A model generated the notes under the pieces. It was not told the DNA's origin. It worked only from the letters and a program-made list of their open reading frames with translations, and made no database searches. Of a stretch of DNA of 64,000 nucleotides, positions 1-9,423 are shown piece by piece. Where the stretch lies: NCBI GenBank assembly GCA_025451845.1, contig JANWJS010000021.1:1-64000 (forward strand), given 5' to 3'. The translations under genes were made by a program, and so were the position numbers. The DNA comes from Steroidobacteraceae bacterium. GTDB lineage: Bacteria; Pseudomonadota; Gammaproteobacteria; Steroidobacterales; Steroidobacteraceae. How positions within the stretch are numbered: position 1 is the first letter of the stretch; each line of letters opens with the position of its first letter.

Positions 1-1
1 C

Positions 2-127
2 GCATCTCCCGAGCAAAGCGCATCTCCCGAGCAGGACGCATCTCCCGAGCAAGGCGCATCTCCCGAGCAGGACGCATCTCCCGAGCAAGACGCATCTCCC
101 GAGCAGGACGCATCTCCCGAGCAAGCT
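2..127 (+). repeat. In-frame tandem repeat, 18-bp unit GCATCTCCCGAGCARRRC, 7 copies, encoding ASPEQ(D/S/G/A)
   Basis: gcatctcccgagca(a/g)nnn repeated 7 times from position 2; strict CAA/CAG alternation implies a 36-bp higher-order unit. Confidence 0.95.
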
Positions 128-1144
128 ACATCGCCCGGTGAGGCCTCGCCGCCACAACCGCTCGCACCGTCGTCGATTGACGAAGATACCGGCGAGATCG
201 AGATAGAGCTCGATCCCAGTATCATCGTGACGTCCGCACGCGCGCCCACTGCGCATGGAGCGGTTGCGGCGCACGAAATCCTTATGCGTGAGCCGCATAC
301 CTCTGTGAGTAGCAGCCTGCCCGCCACCACGTCCGCACCGGCGCGCGTACCAGCACCGGCAGCCTCACCCGTCTCATCTGCATCTGAAGCATGCGCACCT
401 GCGCCCGCGTCCGCTCCTACACCTGCACCCGCAGCGGCGCAGGTAACGGAGTCACGCACTCTGCCGACGCCGGCCACGCCACCACAGGAATCGCCTCGGC
501 ACACACTGCGCGATCCCCTCCAGCCGCCGGCCAGCACCGACTCTGCCGTGACGGAGCAGGCGTCGCACGCACAGCAGACTAACACCCCGCAGAACGACCC
601 CGAGCACGCCTTTGAGCTTGAAACGCCACGACCTCGCGCGGGTCTTGCTTGGAAGCTCGGTGCAAGTGCGCTGGTGGTCGCTCTGGCACTGCAGATCGTC
701 AATCACTATCGCGACGCCCTGGCAGTCAATCCCGCTCTAGCCGGTCCCTTGAGCACCGTTTATTCGACGCTGGGCGTGAAGCTTGCTCCGCGCTGGAACA
801 TCCACGCGTACGACGTGCATCAGCTTGGCGCGTCTGTTGCCGGTACTGCAGCAGGTGAGATTGTGGTGCGTGCAAGCGTCAAGAACTCCGCGAGCCGCGC
901 ACAGCCGCTGCCGCTTCTGCGGGTGACGCTGCAAGACAGGTTCGGTAATCGCATTGCCGCTCGCGACGTGCCGCCCGGAGATTATCTGCCTTCGTCGGTC
1001 ACGCCGAGCTCGCTGCTGGCGGCCGGCGGCCGCGTGGATGCGACCATGGTGTTCGTGGATCCGGGACCGCAGGCGGTGGGCTTCGAAATCGACGCCTGCC
1101 TGCGCCAGCGAAGTGGCGAGGTGGCATGCGCGCACGGACCTTAG
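2..1144 (+). CDS. DUF3426-like protein, 5' truncated by the window edge; the frame is open through position 2, so the listed ORF start at 227 is internal
   Basis: Frame 2 reads (ASPEQ-x)n ... PSSIDEDTGEIEIELDPSIIV then the listed ORF without a stop; single TM (LGASALVVALALQIV) followed by a DUF3426-type C-terminal domain (RASVKNSASRAQPLPLLRVTLQDRFGNRIAARDVPPGDYL). Confidence 0.75.
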   Translation, partial: ASPEQSASPEQDASPEQGASPEQDASPEQDASPEQDASPEQATSPGEASPPQPLAPSSIDEDTGEIEIELDPSIIVTSARAPTAHGAVAAHEILMREPHTSVSSSLPATTSAPARVPAPAASPVSSASEACAPAPASAPTPAPAAAQVTESRTLPTPATPPQESPRHTLRDPLQPPASTDSAVTEQASHAQQTNTPQNDPEHAFELETPRPRAGLAWKLGASALVVALALQIVNHYRDALAVNPALAGPLSTVYSTLGVKLAPRWNIHAYDVHQLGASVAGTAAGEIVVRASVKNSASRAQPLPLLRVTLQDRFGNRIAARDVPPGDYLPSSVTPSSLLAAGGRVDATMVFVDPGPQAVGFEIDACLRQRSGEVACAHGP

Positions 1145-1191
1145 TGACAGCAAGAGCGTGATATGATTTGCCGCTTCCCAGAGGGGCATTT

Positions 1192-1518
1192 ATGACAGAG
1201 ATAAAGAGGGGTCGGCAGCGGGACGCCTCTGGCGCCAGAATCAACGGGCACGGGCGCACACTCAACGATCTGCTGCCGCAAAGGCCGCTGCTGCCCTTGC
1301 GCAGCCACGCGGAGCGGGCTCTGAGCGATTATTTCACCAGCCTCAACGGCTCGCGGCCAGCGGACCTGTACGATCTGGTGCTGCGCGAGGTCGAGGAGCC
1401 GCTCTTTCGCGTGGTACTCGATTACGCCGAGGGCAACCAGAGCCGGGCGGCCGGGATTCTCGGCATCAATCGCGGCACCTTGCGCAAGAAACTCAAACGG
1501 CTCGGCCTCGGCCATTGA
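1192..1518 (+). CDS. fis: Fis-family DNA-binding regulator
   Basis: C-terminal [44 protein letters not shown] at 1192; stop overlaps the purH start. Confidence 0.9.
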   Translation: MTEIKRGRQRDASGARINGHGRTLNDLLPQRPLLPLRSHAERALSDYFTSLNGSRPADLYDLVLREVEEPLFRVVLDYAEGNQSRAAGILGINRGTLRKKLKRLGLGH

Positions 1519-3089
1519 CTGCGAAGGTGTTGCGCGTTCGCCGCGCATTACTGTCCGTCTCCGACAAGACCGGCCTGGTGGAGCTTGCGCGCGCGCTCGC
1601 CGCATACGACGTCGAGATCCTCTCGACGGGACGCACCGCGCGCCTGCTCGCGGGCAGCGGCGTCGCGGCTCGTGAAGTGTCGGGCTACACAGGATTTCCC
1701 GAGATCATGGACGGGCGCGTCAAGACGCTCCACCCGAAGATCCATGGCGGACTCCTTGGCCGGCGCGGCATCGACGATGCGGTGATGGCGCTGCACGGCA
1801 TCCAGCCGATCGATCTGCTCGTTGTGAATCTCTATCCGTTCGCGGAAACGGTGTCTCGCCCGAATTGCGGCTATGCCGAAGCGATCGAGAATATCGACAT
1901 CGGCGGTCCCGCAATGCTGCGCGCCGCCGCGAAAAATCACGAATCGGTGGCTGTCGCGGTCGATCCGGCGGACTACGCCGATCTGCTCGCGGAGCTGACG
2001 GCGCACGGCGGTTGCACGTCGGCGGCGACGCGCTCACGGCTCGCCGCCAAAGTGTTTGCGCACACAGCACGGTACGACAGCATGGTCGCGAGTTATCTTG
2101 CGAACCGCCAGGAATCGGCCGCGGAGCGCTTTCCCGCGACGCTGCCGCTCGTCTTCGACAAGGTGCAGGACCTGCGCTACGGCGAGAATCCGCACCAGCG
2201 GGCGGCGCTCTATCGCGAGCCGCTGGCGCGCGAGCCGAGCGTCGCATCGGCGCGCCTGCTGCAAGGCAAGGATCTCTCGTTCAACAACATCGCCGATGCG
2301 GACACGGCCATCGAGTGCGTGCGTCAGTTCGAGGTACCGGCCTGCGTCATCGTCAAGCATGCCAATCCGTGCGGGGTAGCAGTGGCCGGCTCGGTGCGCG
2401 ACGCATACGATCGCGCGTATCGCACGGATCCGACCTCGGCGTTCGGCGGCATCATCGCCATAAACCGGGAGCTGGATGCGGCGCTCGCCGCCGCGATCCT
2501 GGAGCGGCAGTTCGTGGAAGTGCTGGCGGCTCCGGCCGTTGCGCCGGACGCGCTGCTGGTTCTCGCCGGCAAGCCCAACGTCCGCGTGCTCGCCATCGGC
2601 GATCTCAACCGCGTCTCTGTCGAGGAGCCTGAATATCGCAGCGTTACCGGCGGCTTGCTCGCGCAAACGCGAGACCTGGCATGGGTGAGCGCTGCGGACT
2701 TGACAGTGGTCACTCGCCGCAAACCCACGGAGCAGGAGACCGCCGACCTTCTCTTCGCTTGGCGCGTATGCAAATTCGTGAAGTCGAATGCCATCGTCTT
2801 CGCCCGCGATGAGGCCACGGTGGGCGTGGGCGCGGGACAGATGAGCCGGGTGTACTCCATCCGGCTCGCCGCCCAGAAGGCGGCCGACGAGAAGCTTGCC
2901 GTCGCCGGGACGGTGATGGCCTCCGACGCCTACTCGCCCTTCCGCGACAACATGGATGTGGCCGCCGGGTACGGGGTCCGGGCGGTAATCCAGCCCGGCG
3001 GCTCGAAGCGAGACGCCGAGGTCATCTCAGCGGCCGACGAGCATGGGATGGCGATGGTACTCACAGGCATCCGCCACTTCCGGCATTAA
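1515..3089 (+). CDS. purH: Bifunctional AICAR formyltransferase/IMP cyclohydrolase
   Basis: [65 protein letters not shown]-like; ends TGIRHFRH. Confidence 0.97.
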   Translation: MTAKVLRVRRALLSVSDKTGLVELARALAAYDVEILSTGRTARLLAGSGVAAREVSGYTGFPEIMDGRVKTLHPKIHGGLLGRRGIDDAVMALHGIQPIDLLVVNLYPFAETVSRPNCGYAEAIENIDIGGPAMLRAAAKNHESVAVAVDPADYADLLAELTAHGGCTSAATRSRLAAKVFAHTARYDSMVASYLANRQESAAERFPATLPLVFDKVQDLRYGENPHQRAALYREPLAREPSVASARLLQGKDLSFNNIADADTAIECVRQFEVPACVIVKHANPCGVAVAGSVRDAYDRAYRTDPTSAFGGIIAINRELDAALAAAILERQFVEVLAAPAVAPDALLVLAGKPNVRVLAIGDLNRVSVEEPEYRSVTGGLLAQTRDLAWVSAADLTVVTRRKPTEQETADLLFAWRVCKFVKSNAIVFARDEATVGVGAGQMSRVYSIRLAAQKAADEKLAVAGTVMASDAYSPFRDNMDVAAGYGVRAVIQPGGSKRDAEVISAADEHGMAMVLTGIRHFRH

Positions 3090-4357
3090 TGAAGGTCCTC
3101 ATCGTCGGCTCCGGCGGCCGCGAGCACGCCCTCGCCTGGAAATGCGCGACATCCCCTCGCGTCACGGAGGTGTTGGTGGCACCCGGCAATGCGGGCACCG
3201 CGAGGGAGGTGAAGGTGCGCAACGTGCCGGTTCAGGCAACCGACATCGATGCGCTCATTCGGCTTGCCCGCACCGAGAGCGTCGCGCTCACCATCGTCGG
3301 GCCTGAAGCCCCGCTGGTCGCGGGACTGGTCGATGCCTTCCAGCAGAATGGGATGCGCTGCTTCGGGCCCCGGCGGGCACCGGCGCAGCTCGAAGGCTCC
3401 AAGGCCTTCGCCAAGGAATTCCTGCGGCGCCACCACATTCCAGCCGCCGCCTCGGTTACGGTGACCGCGGACACCTACGATCCGGGCCTGCTGCGGCGCC
3501 AGCGGACACCCATTGTCATCAAGGCGAGCGGCTTGGCGGCGGGCAAGGGTGTGGTGATCGCGCAGACGGCCGCGGAGGCCGTCGCGGCCGCCGAGGCGAT
3601 GCTTGCGGGAAAGCTGGGCGAGGCCGGACGCGAAGTGCTGATAGAGGAGTTCCTCGAGGGTGAGGAAGCGAGCTTCATCGTCATGGCAGACGGCTCACAC
3701 GTGCTACCGCTCGCGACGTCGCAGGATCACAAGCGGCTGGCGGATGGGGATCGTGGTCCCAACACCGGCGGCATGGGCGCGTACTCACCGGCGCCTGTGG
3801 TGACGCCGGCCATTCACGCACGGATCATGCGCGAGGTCATTGAGCCTGCAATCCAGGGTCTGGCGGCGGAGGGGATGCCGTACACCGGTTTTCTCTACGC
3901 GGGTGTCATGGTCGCGCGCGACGGCACACCGAATGTTCTGGAATTCAACTGTCGGTTCGGGGACCCGGAGACGCAGCCCATCCTGATGCGGCTGCAGTCG
4001 GACATCACGGTGCTCTGTGAAGCCGCTCTCGACGGCCGGCTCGACCAGGTCCAGGCGACCTGGGATTCGCGGGCCGCCCTCGGCGTCGTTATGGCGGCGG
4101 AAGGCTATCCGGACGCTCCCCGCTCAGGCGATGTGATCTCAGGTCTCGATCTTGCCGCAAAGCTTCCTGGAAAGATCTTCCACGCCGGGACACGGCTCAG
4201 CGAAGATGACGTGGTGGTGAGCGGCGGCCGGGTGCTCTGCGCCACAGGGATGGGCGCGACGGTGGCCGAGGCGCAGAGGATCGCTTATGCACTGGCCGGT
4301 GTCGTGCACTGGCCCGGGGCACTCTACCGCCGGGACATCGGATACCGCGGTTTGTAA
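3089..4357 (+). CDS. purD: Phosphoribosylamine-glycine ligase
   Basis: [58 protein letters not shown] overlap with purH. Confidence 0.97.
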   Translation: MKVLIVGSGGREHALAWKCATSPRVTEVLVAPGNAGTAREVKVRNVPVQATDIDALIRLARTESVALTIVGPEAPLVAGLVDAFQQNGMRCFGPRRAPAQLEGSKAFAKEFLRRHHIPAAASVTVTADTYDPGLLRRQRTPIVIKASGLAAGKGVVIAQTAAEAVAAAEAMLAGKLGEAGREVLIEEFLEGEEASFIVMADGSHVLPLATSQDHKRLADGDRGPNTGGMGAYSPAPVVTPAIHARIMREVIEPAIQGLAAEGMPYTGFLYAGVMVARDGTPNVLEFNCRFGDPETQPILMRLQSDITVLCEAALDGRLDQVQATWDSRAALGVVMAAEGYPDAPRSGDVISGLDLAAKLPGKIFHAGTRLSEDDVVVSGGRVLCATGMGATVAEAQRIAYALAGVVHWPGALYRRDIGYRGL

Positions 4358-4470
4358 ATTGGCGCAAAAGTCGCCTGCGGCGCTGTGCGCGGCCAGCCCT
4401 GTAGCTTTATCCACCCCGCAGCCCAGGGGAGCGGCCCTGGGCCGCTTGATTACTGGCTATTGGACGGTGC
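4358..4470 (+). repeat. Two-hairpin intergenic palindromic element, family A, orientation +
   Basis: attggcgcaaaagtcgcctgcggcgctgtgcgcggcc ... gcagcccaggggagcggccctgggccgc; begins immediately after the purD TAA. Confidence 0.8.
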
Positions 4471-4553
4471 CGATCGCTGCAGGCGAGGCGCATAATCGCC
4501 TCGCTGGTATGGTCGTTGCATGCCCAATAGGGTGGACGGGAGGAGCACTGCCG

Positions 4554-4778
4554 ATGACCACGATTCAAATTGCTCACACTGCGCCGGACCCTTTGGCGTC
4601 CTGGCTGGAAACCGAGTACTGCGCCTCCGTGGCGGCAACGATGCTCGCGCGTACAGAGTATTTCGAGCTGTTGGAGGATGCGATGGTCTCGCCGGCGCGC
4701 CTCGCGCACGCGCTCACCGCCTGGCGCGAGCACGCCAGTCACACCGAGGTGATCGGCGGGCTGGTCGGTACCGCTTGA
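4554..4778 (+). CDS. Small conserved-looking protein of unknown function (74 aa)
   Basis: ATG preceded by gggaggagc; MTTIQIAHTAPDPLASWLETEYCASVAATMLARTEYFELLEDAM. Confidence 0.4.
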   Translation: MTTIQIAHTAPDPLASWLETEYCASVAATMLARTEYFELLEDAMVSPARLAHALTAWREHASHTEVIGGLVGTA

Positions 4779-4794
4779 TTCGCGGCAACCATCG

Positions 4795-4931
4795 GGACGA
4801 TTTCCGCCAATGGGGAACAGCGGGCCAGGGCCGCTCCCTGGCCCGCGGCGAAATGTGTAGGGTCTCGCGAAAATCGTCTCGACGATTTTCGCCAATGAAA
4901 TAGCGGGCCAGGGCCGCTCCCTGGCCCGCTA
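4795..4931 (-). repeat. Tandem copies of the two-hairpin palindromic element (about 83-bp period)
   Basis: gcgggccagggccgctccctggcccgc at 4820-4846 and 4903-4929; gcgaaaatcgt-ctcg-acgattttcgc at 4867-4892; conserved linker gcgaaatgtgtagggtctcgcg. Confidence 0.9.
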
Positions 4932-6398
4932 TCTCTTCATCGCCTCGAAGAACTCGCTGTTGGACTTGGTGTCCTTCATCTTGTCCAGCAGAAACTCGAT
5001 GGCGGCGAGCTCGTCCATCGGATGCAGGAGCTTGCGCAGGATCCACATCTTGGCGAGCTCCCCCTGATCGGTGATGAGCTCTTCCTTGCGGGTGCCGGAG
5101 CGGTTGATGTTGACCGCGGGGAACACACGCTTCTCCGAGACACGCCGGTCGAGATGGATCTCGCTGTTGCCGGTGCCCTTGAACTCCTCGTAGATCACAT
5201 CGTCCATCTTCGAGCCGGTGTCGATCAACGCGGTCGCGAGGATCGTGAGGCTGCCGCCCTCCTCGATGTTGCGCGCAGCGCCGAAAAAGCGCTTCGGGCG
5301 CTGCAGCGCGTTCGCGTCGACGCCGCCGGTCAGGACTTTGCCCGATGAGGGCACCACGGTGTTGTAGGCTCGCGCCAGCCGGGTGATCGAGTCGAGCAGG
5401 ATGACGACGTCCTTCTTGTGCTCGACGAGGCGCTTGGCCTTCTCGATGACCATTTCCGCGACCTGCACGTGGCGAGCCGCCGGCTCATCGAACGTGCTCG
5501 AGACCACCTCACCCTTCACGGTCCGCTGCATCTCGGTCACCTCCTCCGGCCGCTCGTCGATGAGCAGGACGATGAGGTGGACCTCGGGATGGTTGGCCGT
5601 GATGGCGGTGGCGATGTTCTGCAGCAGCATCGTCTTACCCGCCTTGGGCGGTGAGACGATGAGGCCACGCTGTCCCTTGCCGATCGGCGCCACGAGATCG
5701 ATCGTCCGGGCGGTGAGGTCCTCGGTCGATCCGTTGCCGCGCTCGAGCTTCAAGCGCTTGGTGGGATGAAATGGCGTCAGGTTCTCGAAGAGAACCTTGG
5801 TGCGCGAGCTGTCGGGCGAGTCGAAGTTGATCTCGCCGACCTTGAGCAGCGCGAAGTAGCGCTCGCCGTCCTTCGGCGGGCGGATGAGCCCGGAGATGGT
5901 GTCGCCGGTGCGCAGGTTGAAGCGGCGGATCTGACTGGGGCTGACGTAGATATCGTCCGGCCCGGCCAGGTAGGAGCCGTCGGCCGAGCGCAGGAAGCCG
6001 AAGCCGTCCTGCAGGATCTCGAGCACGCCGTCACCGTAGATGTTCTCCCCATTGCGCGCGTGCGCCTTGAGGATCGAGAAGATGATGTCCTGCTTGCGCG
6101 AGCGGGCGATGCTGTCGAGTCCCATGGACTCGGCGACCTTCACCAGTTCGTGGATGGGCTTCGCCTTGAGCTCCGTGAGGTTCATCGAAGCCCGCGACTG
6201 GATGAGCTCTGCGGGACTGATGATCTCCGAGTCGTCGGCGTCGAAAGCCTCTGCCTCGTGCATCACGTCATCGGGGCGGCCGCCGCCGTTGCCATTGGAG
6301 CGGTTGCCGTCACGGTTGCCGTCACGGTCACGATTGCCGCCGCCGTGGCGCGGACCCTTGGGCCGATTGCGGCCCTGATTGCCGAGGTAGCCTCTCAC
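4929..6398 (-). CDS. rho: Transcription termination factor Rho with an N-terminal hydrophilic extension
   Basis: [56 protein letters not shown] start overlaps the trxA stop. Confidence 0.97.
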   Translation of the reverse strand: MRGYLGNQGRNRPKGPRHGGGNRDRDGNRDGNRSNGNGGGRPDDVMHEAEAFDADDSEIISPAELIQSRASMNLTELKAKPIHELVKVAESMGLDSIARSRKQDIIFSILKAHARNGENIYGDGVLEILQDGFGFLRSADGSYLAGPDDIYVSPSQIRRFNLRTGDTISGLIRPPKDGERYFALLKVGEINFDSPDSSRTKVLFENLTPFHPTKRLKLERGNGSTEDLTARTIDLVAPIGKGQRGLIVSPPKAGKTMLLQNIATAITANHPEVHLIVLLIDERPEEVTEMQRTVKGEVVSSTFDEPAARHVQVAEMVIEKAKRLVEHKKDVVILLDSITRLARAYNTVVPSSGKVLTGGVDANALQRPKRFFGAARNIEEGGSLTILATALIDTGSKMDDVIYEEFKGTGNSEIHLDRRVSEKRVFPAVNINRSGTRKEELITDQGELAKMWILRKLLHPMDELAAIEFLLDKMKDTKSNSEFFEAMKR

Positions 6399-6724
6399 AG
6401 GTTGCTGTCCAGGAATGCTGATAGTTGCGATTTCGACAGGGCTCCGACCTTTTGGGCCTCGACCGTGCCGTTCTTGAAGAGGATGAGCGTGGGAATGCCG
6501 CGGATGCCGTACTTCGGCGGAGTATGCGGGTTCTCGTCGATGTTGATCTTGGCGATCTTCACGCGGTCCTGGTATTCGCTCGCGATCTCATCCAGGATCG
6601 GCGCGATCATCTTGCAGGGACCGCACCACTCCGCCCAGAAATCGAGGAGTACGGGTTTGTCGGACTTGAGGACATCCTGGGCAAAGGTGGAGTCACTGGT
6701 ATGCACGATGTGCGGATTGCTCAC
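6395..6724 (-). CDS. trxA: Thioredoxin
   Basis: [24 protein letters not shown]; classic trxA-rho arrangement. Confidence 0.96.
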   Translation of the reverse strand: MSNPHIVHTSDSTFAQDVLKSDKPVLLDFWAEWCGPCKMIAPILDEIASEYQDRVKIAKINIDENPHTPPKYGIRGIPTLILFKNGTVEAQKVGALSKSQLSAFLDSNL

Positions 6725-7030
6725 GCGGTTGAACCTCCGTCGAATACAGAGTGCGAAAGTTGTCTTCTTCGTCTTGCGAAGGACTGGAATTGGGGGTAAC
6801 GAGCGGGGGACTGGGAAAGTCCGTGCCAGAAGCGCCCGTCAAACGGTTACACTAACTCGCGAAATGAGTATCGAGCTTGAGCCTATTAGTAGGAAAGAGC
6901 CTGCTGGAAAAGAAACCGGGGCCGGCAGGTGGGGGCCGAAGGCCCGCCGTCTTGATACGCTTTGTAGCGCTTCCGGGCCGAATTTGCAAGGCCCGCCAAC
7001 CCATCGGTGAAACAATATAAGCCTTTATTG

Positions 7031-8407
7031 ATGACTGATCCACACTCTCCCACCTTCGACAGCTTCGGCCTTGCCCCGCCCGTCTTACAGGGCATACGCG
7101 ACGCCGGATTCGCAAACTGCACCCCGATCCAGGCCCAGACGCTCCCGATCGCGCTCGCGGGGCGGGACGTCGCCGGACAGGCGCAAACCGGCACGGGCAA
7201 GACGGCCGCGTTCCTGGTCGCCCTGTATCACACGTTGCTCACGCACCCGGCGCCAGCGAGCCGCAATCGGACATCCGTCCGGGCGCTCATCGTGGCCCCC
7301 ACGCGTGAGCTCGCCGTGCAAATCCATCACGACGCAGAAACCCTCGGTCGGCACACCGGCCTCGTGCACGCCGTAGTCTACGGGGGTATCGATTACGAGA
7401 AGCAGCGGCGACAGCTGGAAGAAGGCGTCGACGTGCTCATCGGCACGCCGGGCCGGCTGATCGACTACTACAAACAGCACGTCTTCGAGCTGAAGCATGC
7501 GCAGGTCCTCGTGCTGGACGAGGCCGACAGGATGTTCGACCTGGGCTTCATCGCGGATATCCGCTACATCCTGCGCCGACTGCCGCCGCCGGAGCGTCGG
7601 CAGTCGATGCTGTTCTCGGCAACGCTCTCGTACCGGGTGCTGGAGCTCGCCTACGAGCACATGAACAACCCGGAGCTGGTGCGCATCGAGCCGGACAAGA
7701 TGACCGTCGATCGTGTCCGCCAGATCATGTACTACCCCGCGATGGAGGAGAAAGTTCCGCTGCTCGTCGGGCAGCTGCGCCAGAGCGAGGCCCGGCGCAC
7801 CATGATCTTCGTCAACACCAAACGCATGGCGGAGCGGCTGGAGAGCGTTCTGAAAGCCAACGGGTTTCACGCGCAAGCGCTCTCCGGAGACGTGCCCCAG
7901 GCCAAGCGCCTGCGCTTCCTGCGCGATTTTCACAATGGTGACCTCGCGGTACTGATCGCTACCGACGTCGCCTCGCGCGGGCTGCATATCCCCGACGTCA
8001 GCCACGTCTTCAATTTCGACCTGCCGCAGGACGCGGCCGATTACGTCCATCGTATCGGGCGCACGGCGCGGGCCGGCGCGGAGGGGGACGCGATCAGCTT
8101 CGCGTGCGAGGAGTTCGCGGTATCCCTGCCCGATATCGAGGCCTACCTCGGCCACAAGATCCCTTCCGCGTCGATCGGGCCGGACATGCTGGCCGCGGGA
8201 CTCGCGGAAGGAGAGCTGGCGCCGCGGCCTCGCCGCCGCATGCACGGCGGGGAGCGGCGGCCGCATCACACGGGCCCCCGGCCCCATTCAGGCGGGCATT
8301 CGGGAGGGCACGGCGGCAGCCCTTCCGGCGGCGGCTCGGGCCATTCCGGGCGATCAGGGCGCTCGCGGCGAGGTAAGCGTCCTGGGAAGCCGCGTGGCAC
8401 GCCCTAG
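7031..8407 (+). CDS. rhlB: DEAD-box ATP-dependent RNA helicase, RhlB-like
   Basis: [37 protein letters not shown]; divergent from trxA-rho; Gly/Ser/His/Arg-rich C-terminal tail. Confidence 0.9.
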   Translation: MTDPHSPTFDSFGLAPPVLQGIRDAGFANCTPIQAQTLPIALAGRDVAGQAQTGTGKTAAFLVALYHTLLTHPAPASRNRTSVRALIVAPTRELAVQIHHDAETLGRHTGLVHAVVYGGIDYEKQRRQLEEGVDVLIGTPGRLIDYYKQHVFELKHAQVLVLDEADRMFDLGFIADIRYILRRLPPPERRQSMLFSATLSYRVLELAYEHMNNPELVRIEPDKMTVDRVRQIMYYPAMEEKVPLLVGQLRQSEARRTMIFVNTKRMAERLESVLKANGFHAQALSGDVPQAKRLRFLRDFHNGDLAVLIATDVASRGLHIPDVSHVFNFDLPQDAADYVHRIGRTARAGAEGDAISFACEEFAVSLPDIEAYLGHKIPSASIGPDMLAAGLAEGELAPRPRRRMHGGERRPHHTGPRPHSGGHSGGHGGSPSGGGSGHSGRSGRSRRGKRPGKPRGTP

Positions 8408-8440
8408 GCGCCGGAATGCGCTCTTCGCATTCGCGGCGAG

Positions 8441-8515
8441 CGGCGGACAAAAGTCGCGTCTTTTGCACGCCGTCCGCTGGGCCGGGCAGGACGCCCGGAT
8501 GCAGCGTCATTGATA
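8441..8515. repeat. Palindromic element, family B (downstream of rhlB)
   Basis: acaaaagtcgcgtcttttgcacgccgtccgctgggccgggcaggacgcccggatgcagcg; matches 44660-44735. Confidence 0.6.
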
Positions 8516-8648
8516 GTAGCCGCGGCAGGCGCTTTCAAGGCTCCGCGTGCCGTGCAGGCGTATGATGAGGCGACGCCGGTCAGGTTTCGCATTGGGCTTT
8601 GGCCCCCTTGCGACCCGCCACCGTAAGCGGTAGTGCCCCGGAAAACCC

Positions 8649-8873
8649 ATGGCGGAAATCGAAGACAATGTTGACCGCGAGCTGTTCCGCAACATGGAAA
8701 AGTTGCGCCAACTGCGCATCGAGCACCGCGATCTCGATGACGTGATCACGCGCCTGGCGCTCGACGCGCACGTCGATGAGCTGCAGCTCAAGCGGCTGAA
8801 GAAGCGCAAGCTGATGTTGAAGGACCAGATCACGCGTCTCGAGAGCGAGCTCATCCCGGACCTCAACGCCTGA
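8649..8873 (+). CDS. YdcH/DUF465-family small coiled-coil protein
   Basis: RELFRNMEKLRQLRIEHRDLDDVITRL...LKRLKKRKLMLKDQITRLES. Confidence 0.8.
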   Translation: MAEIEDNVDRELFRNMEKLRQLRIEHRDLDDVITRLALDAHVDELQLKRLKKRKLMLKDQITRLESELIPDLNA

Positions 8874-8896
8874 CGTCTGAGCAAAGGGATAGCTGC

Positions 8897-9009
8897 GACG
8901 TGCGAAAGCAAATCACCCAGCGGCCCAGGACCGCTGCCTCGGCCGCGAGATGAGTCCCCATCACCGGGCTGGCCGCGCAACGCCGCAGGATGCCGACTTT
9001 GCGCCAATG
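8897..9009 (-). repeat. Two-hairpin palindromic element, family A, overlapping the 5' end of the downstream arfB-like ORF
   Basis: Reverse complement reads attggcgcaaagtcggcatcctgcggcgttgcgcggcc ... cgcggccgaggcagcggtcctgggccgctgggtgatttgctttcg. Confidence 0.8.
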
Positions 9010-9399
9010 GACAAGGACCTCGCATGGTCCTTCGTGCGCTCCTCGGGGCCGGGCGGACAGAACGTCAACAAGGTCGCCACGGCGGCGCAGCTCAGATTCG
9101 ATCTCGCGGGTACGGAGTCGCTCGAGCCGGCCGTGAAGCAGCGGCTGCGATCCCTGGCGGGCCGCCGTGTGACCGACGACGGGGCCCTGATCATCGTGGC
9201 ACGCAACCAGCGCACGCAGGAAGGGAATCGGCGCGAGGCGCTCGAGCGCTTGACGGAGCTGGTGCGGCGTGCCCTTGTGGCGCCCAAGGTGCGCAAACCC
9301 ACGCGCCCGACGCGTGGAGCACGGGAACGGCGGTTGGAGACGAAGACCCAGCGGCGCTCGACCAAGCAGTTGCGTGGCCGTGTGCGCTGGGACGATTGA
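9007..9399 (+). CDS. arfB: ArfB/YaeJ-like ribosome-rescue peptidyl-tRNA hydrolase; start uncertain (ORF track gives 8950)
   Basis: FVRSSGPGGQNVNKVATAAQLRFDL (GGQ motif) and basic C-terminus; ATG at 9007 lies at the edge of the repeat element. Confidence 0.8.
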   Translation: MDKDLAWSFVRSSGPGGQNVNKVATAAQLRFDLAGTESLEPAVKQRLRSLAGRRVTDDGALIIVARNQRTQEGNRREALERLTELVRRALVAPKVRKPTRPTRGARERRLETKTQRRSTKQLRGRVRWDD

Positions 9400-9423
9400 A
9401 CCTTCTCGCCGCGCGCCGCTGCC

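Noticed and set aside
1192-4357. fis-purH-purD linkage as a novel operon
   Set aside because: fis next to purH/purD is known in other gammaproteobacteria, so it is ordinary.
5766-7010. 414-aa plus-strand ORF
   Set aside because: Mostly antisense to rho and trxA; no recognisable domain.
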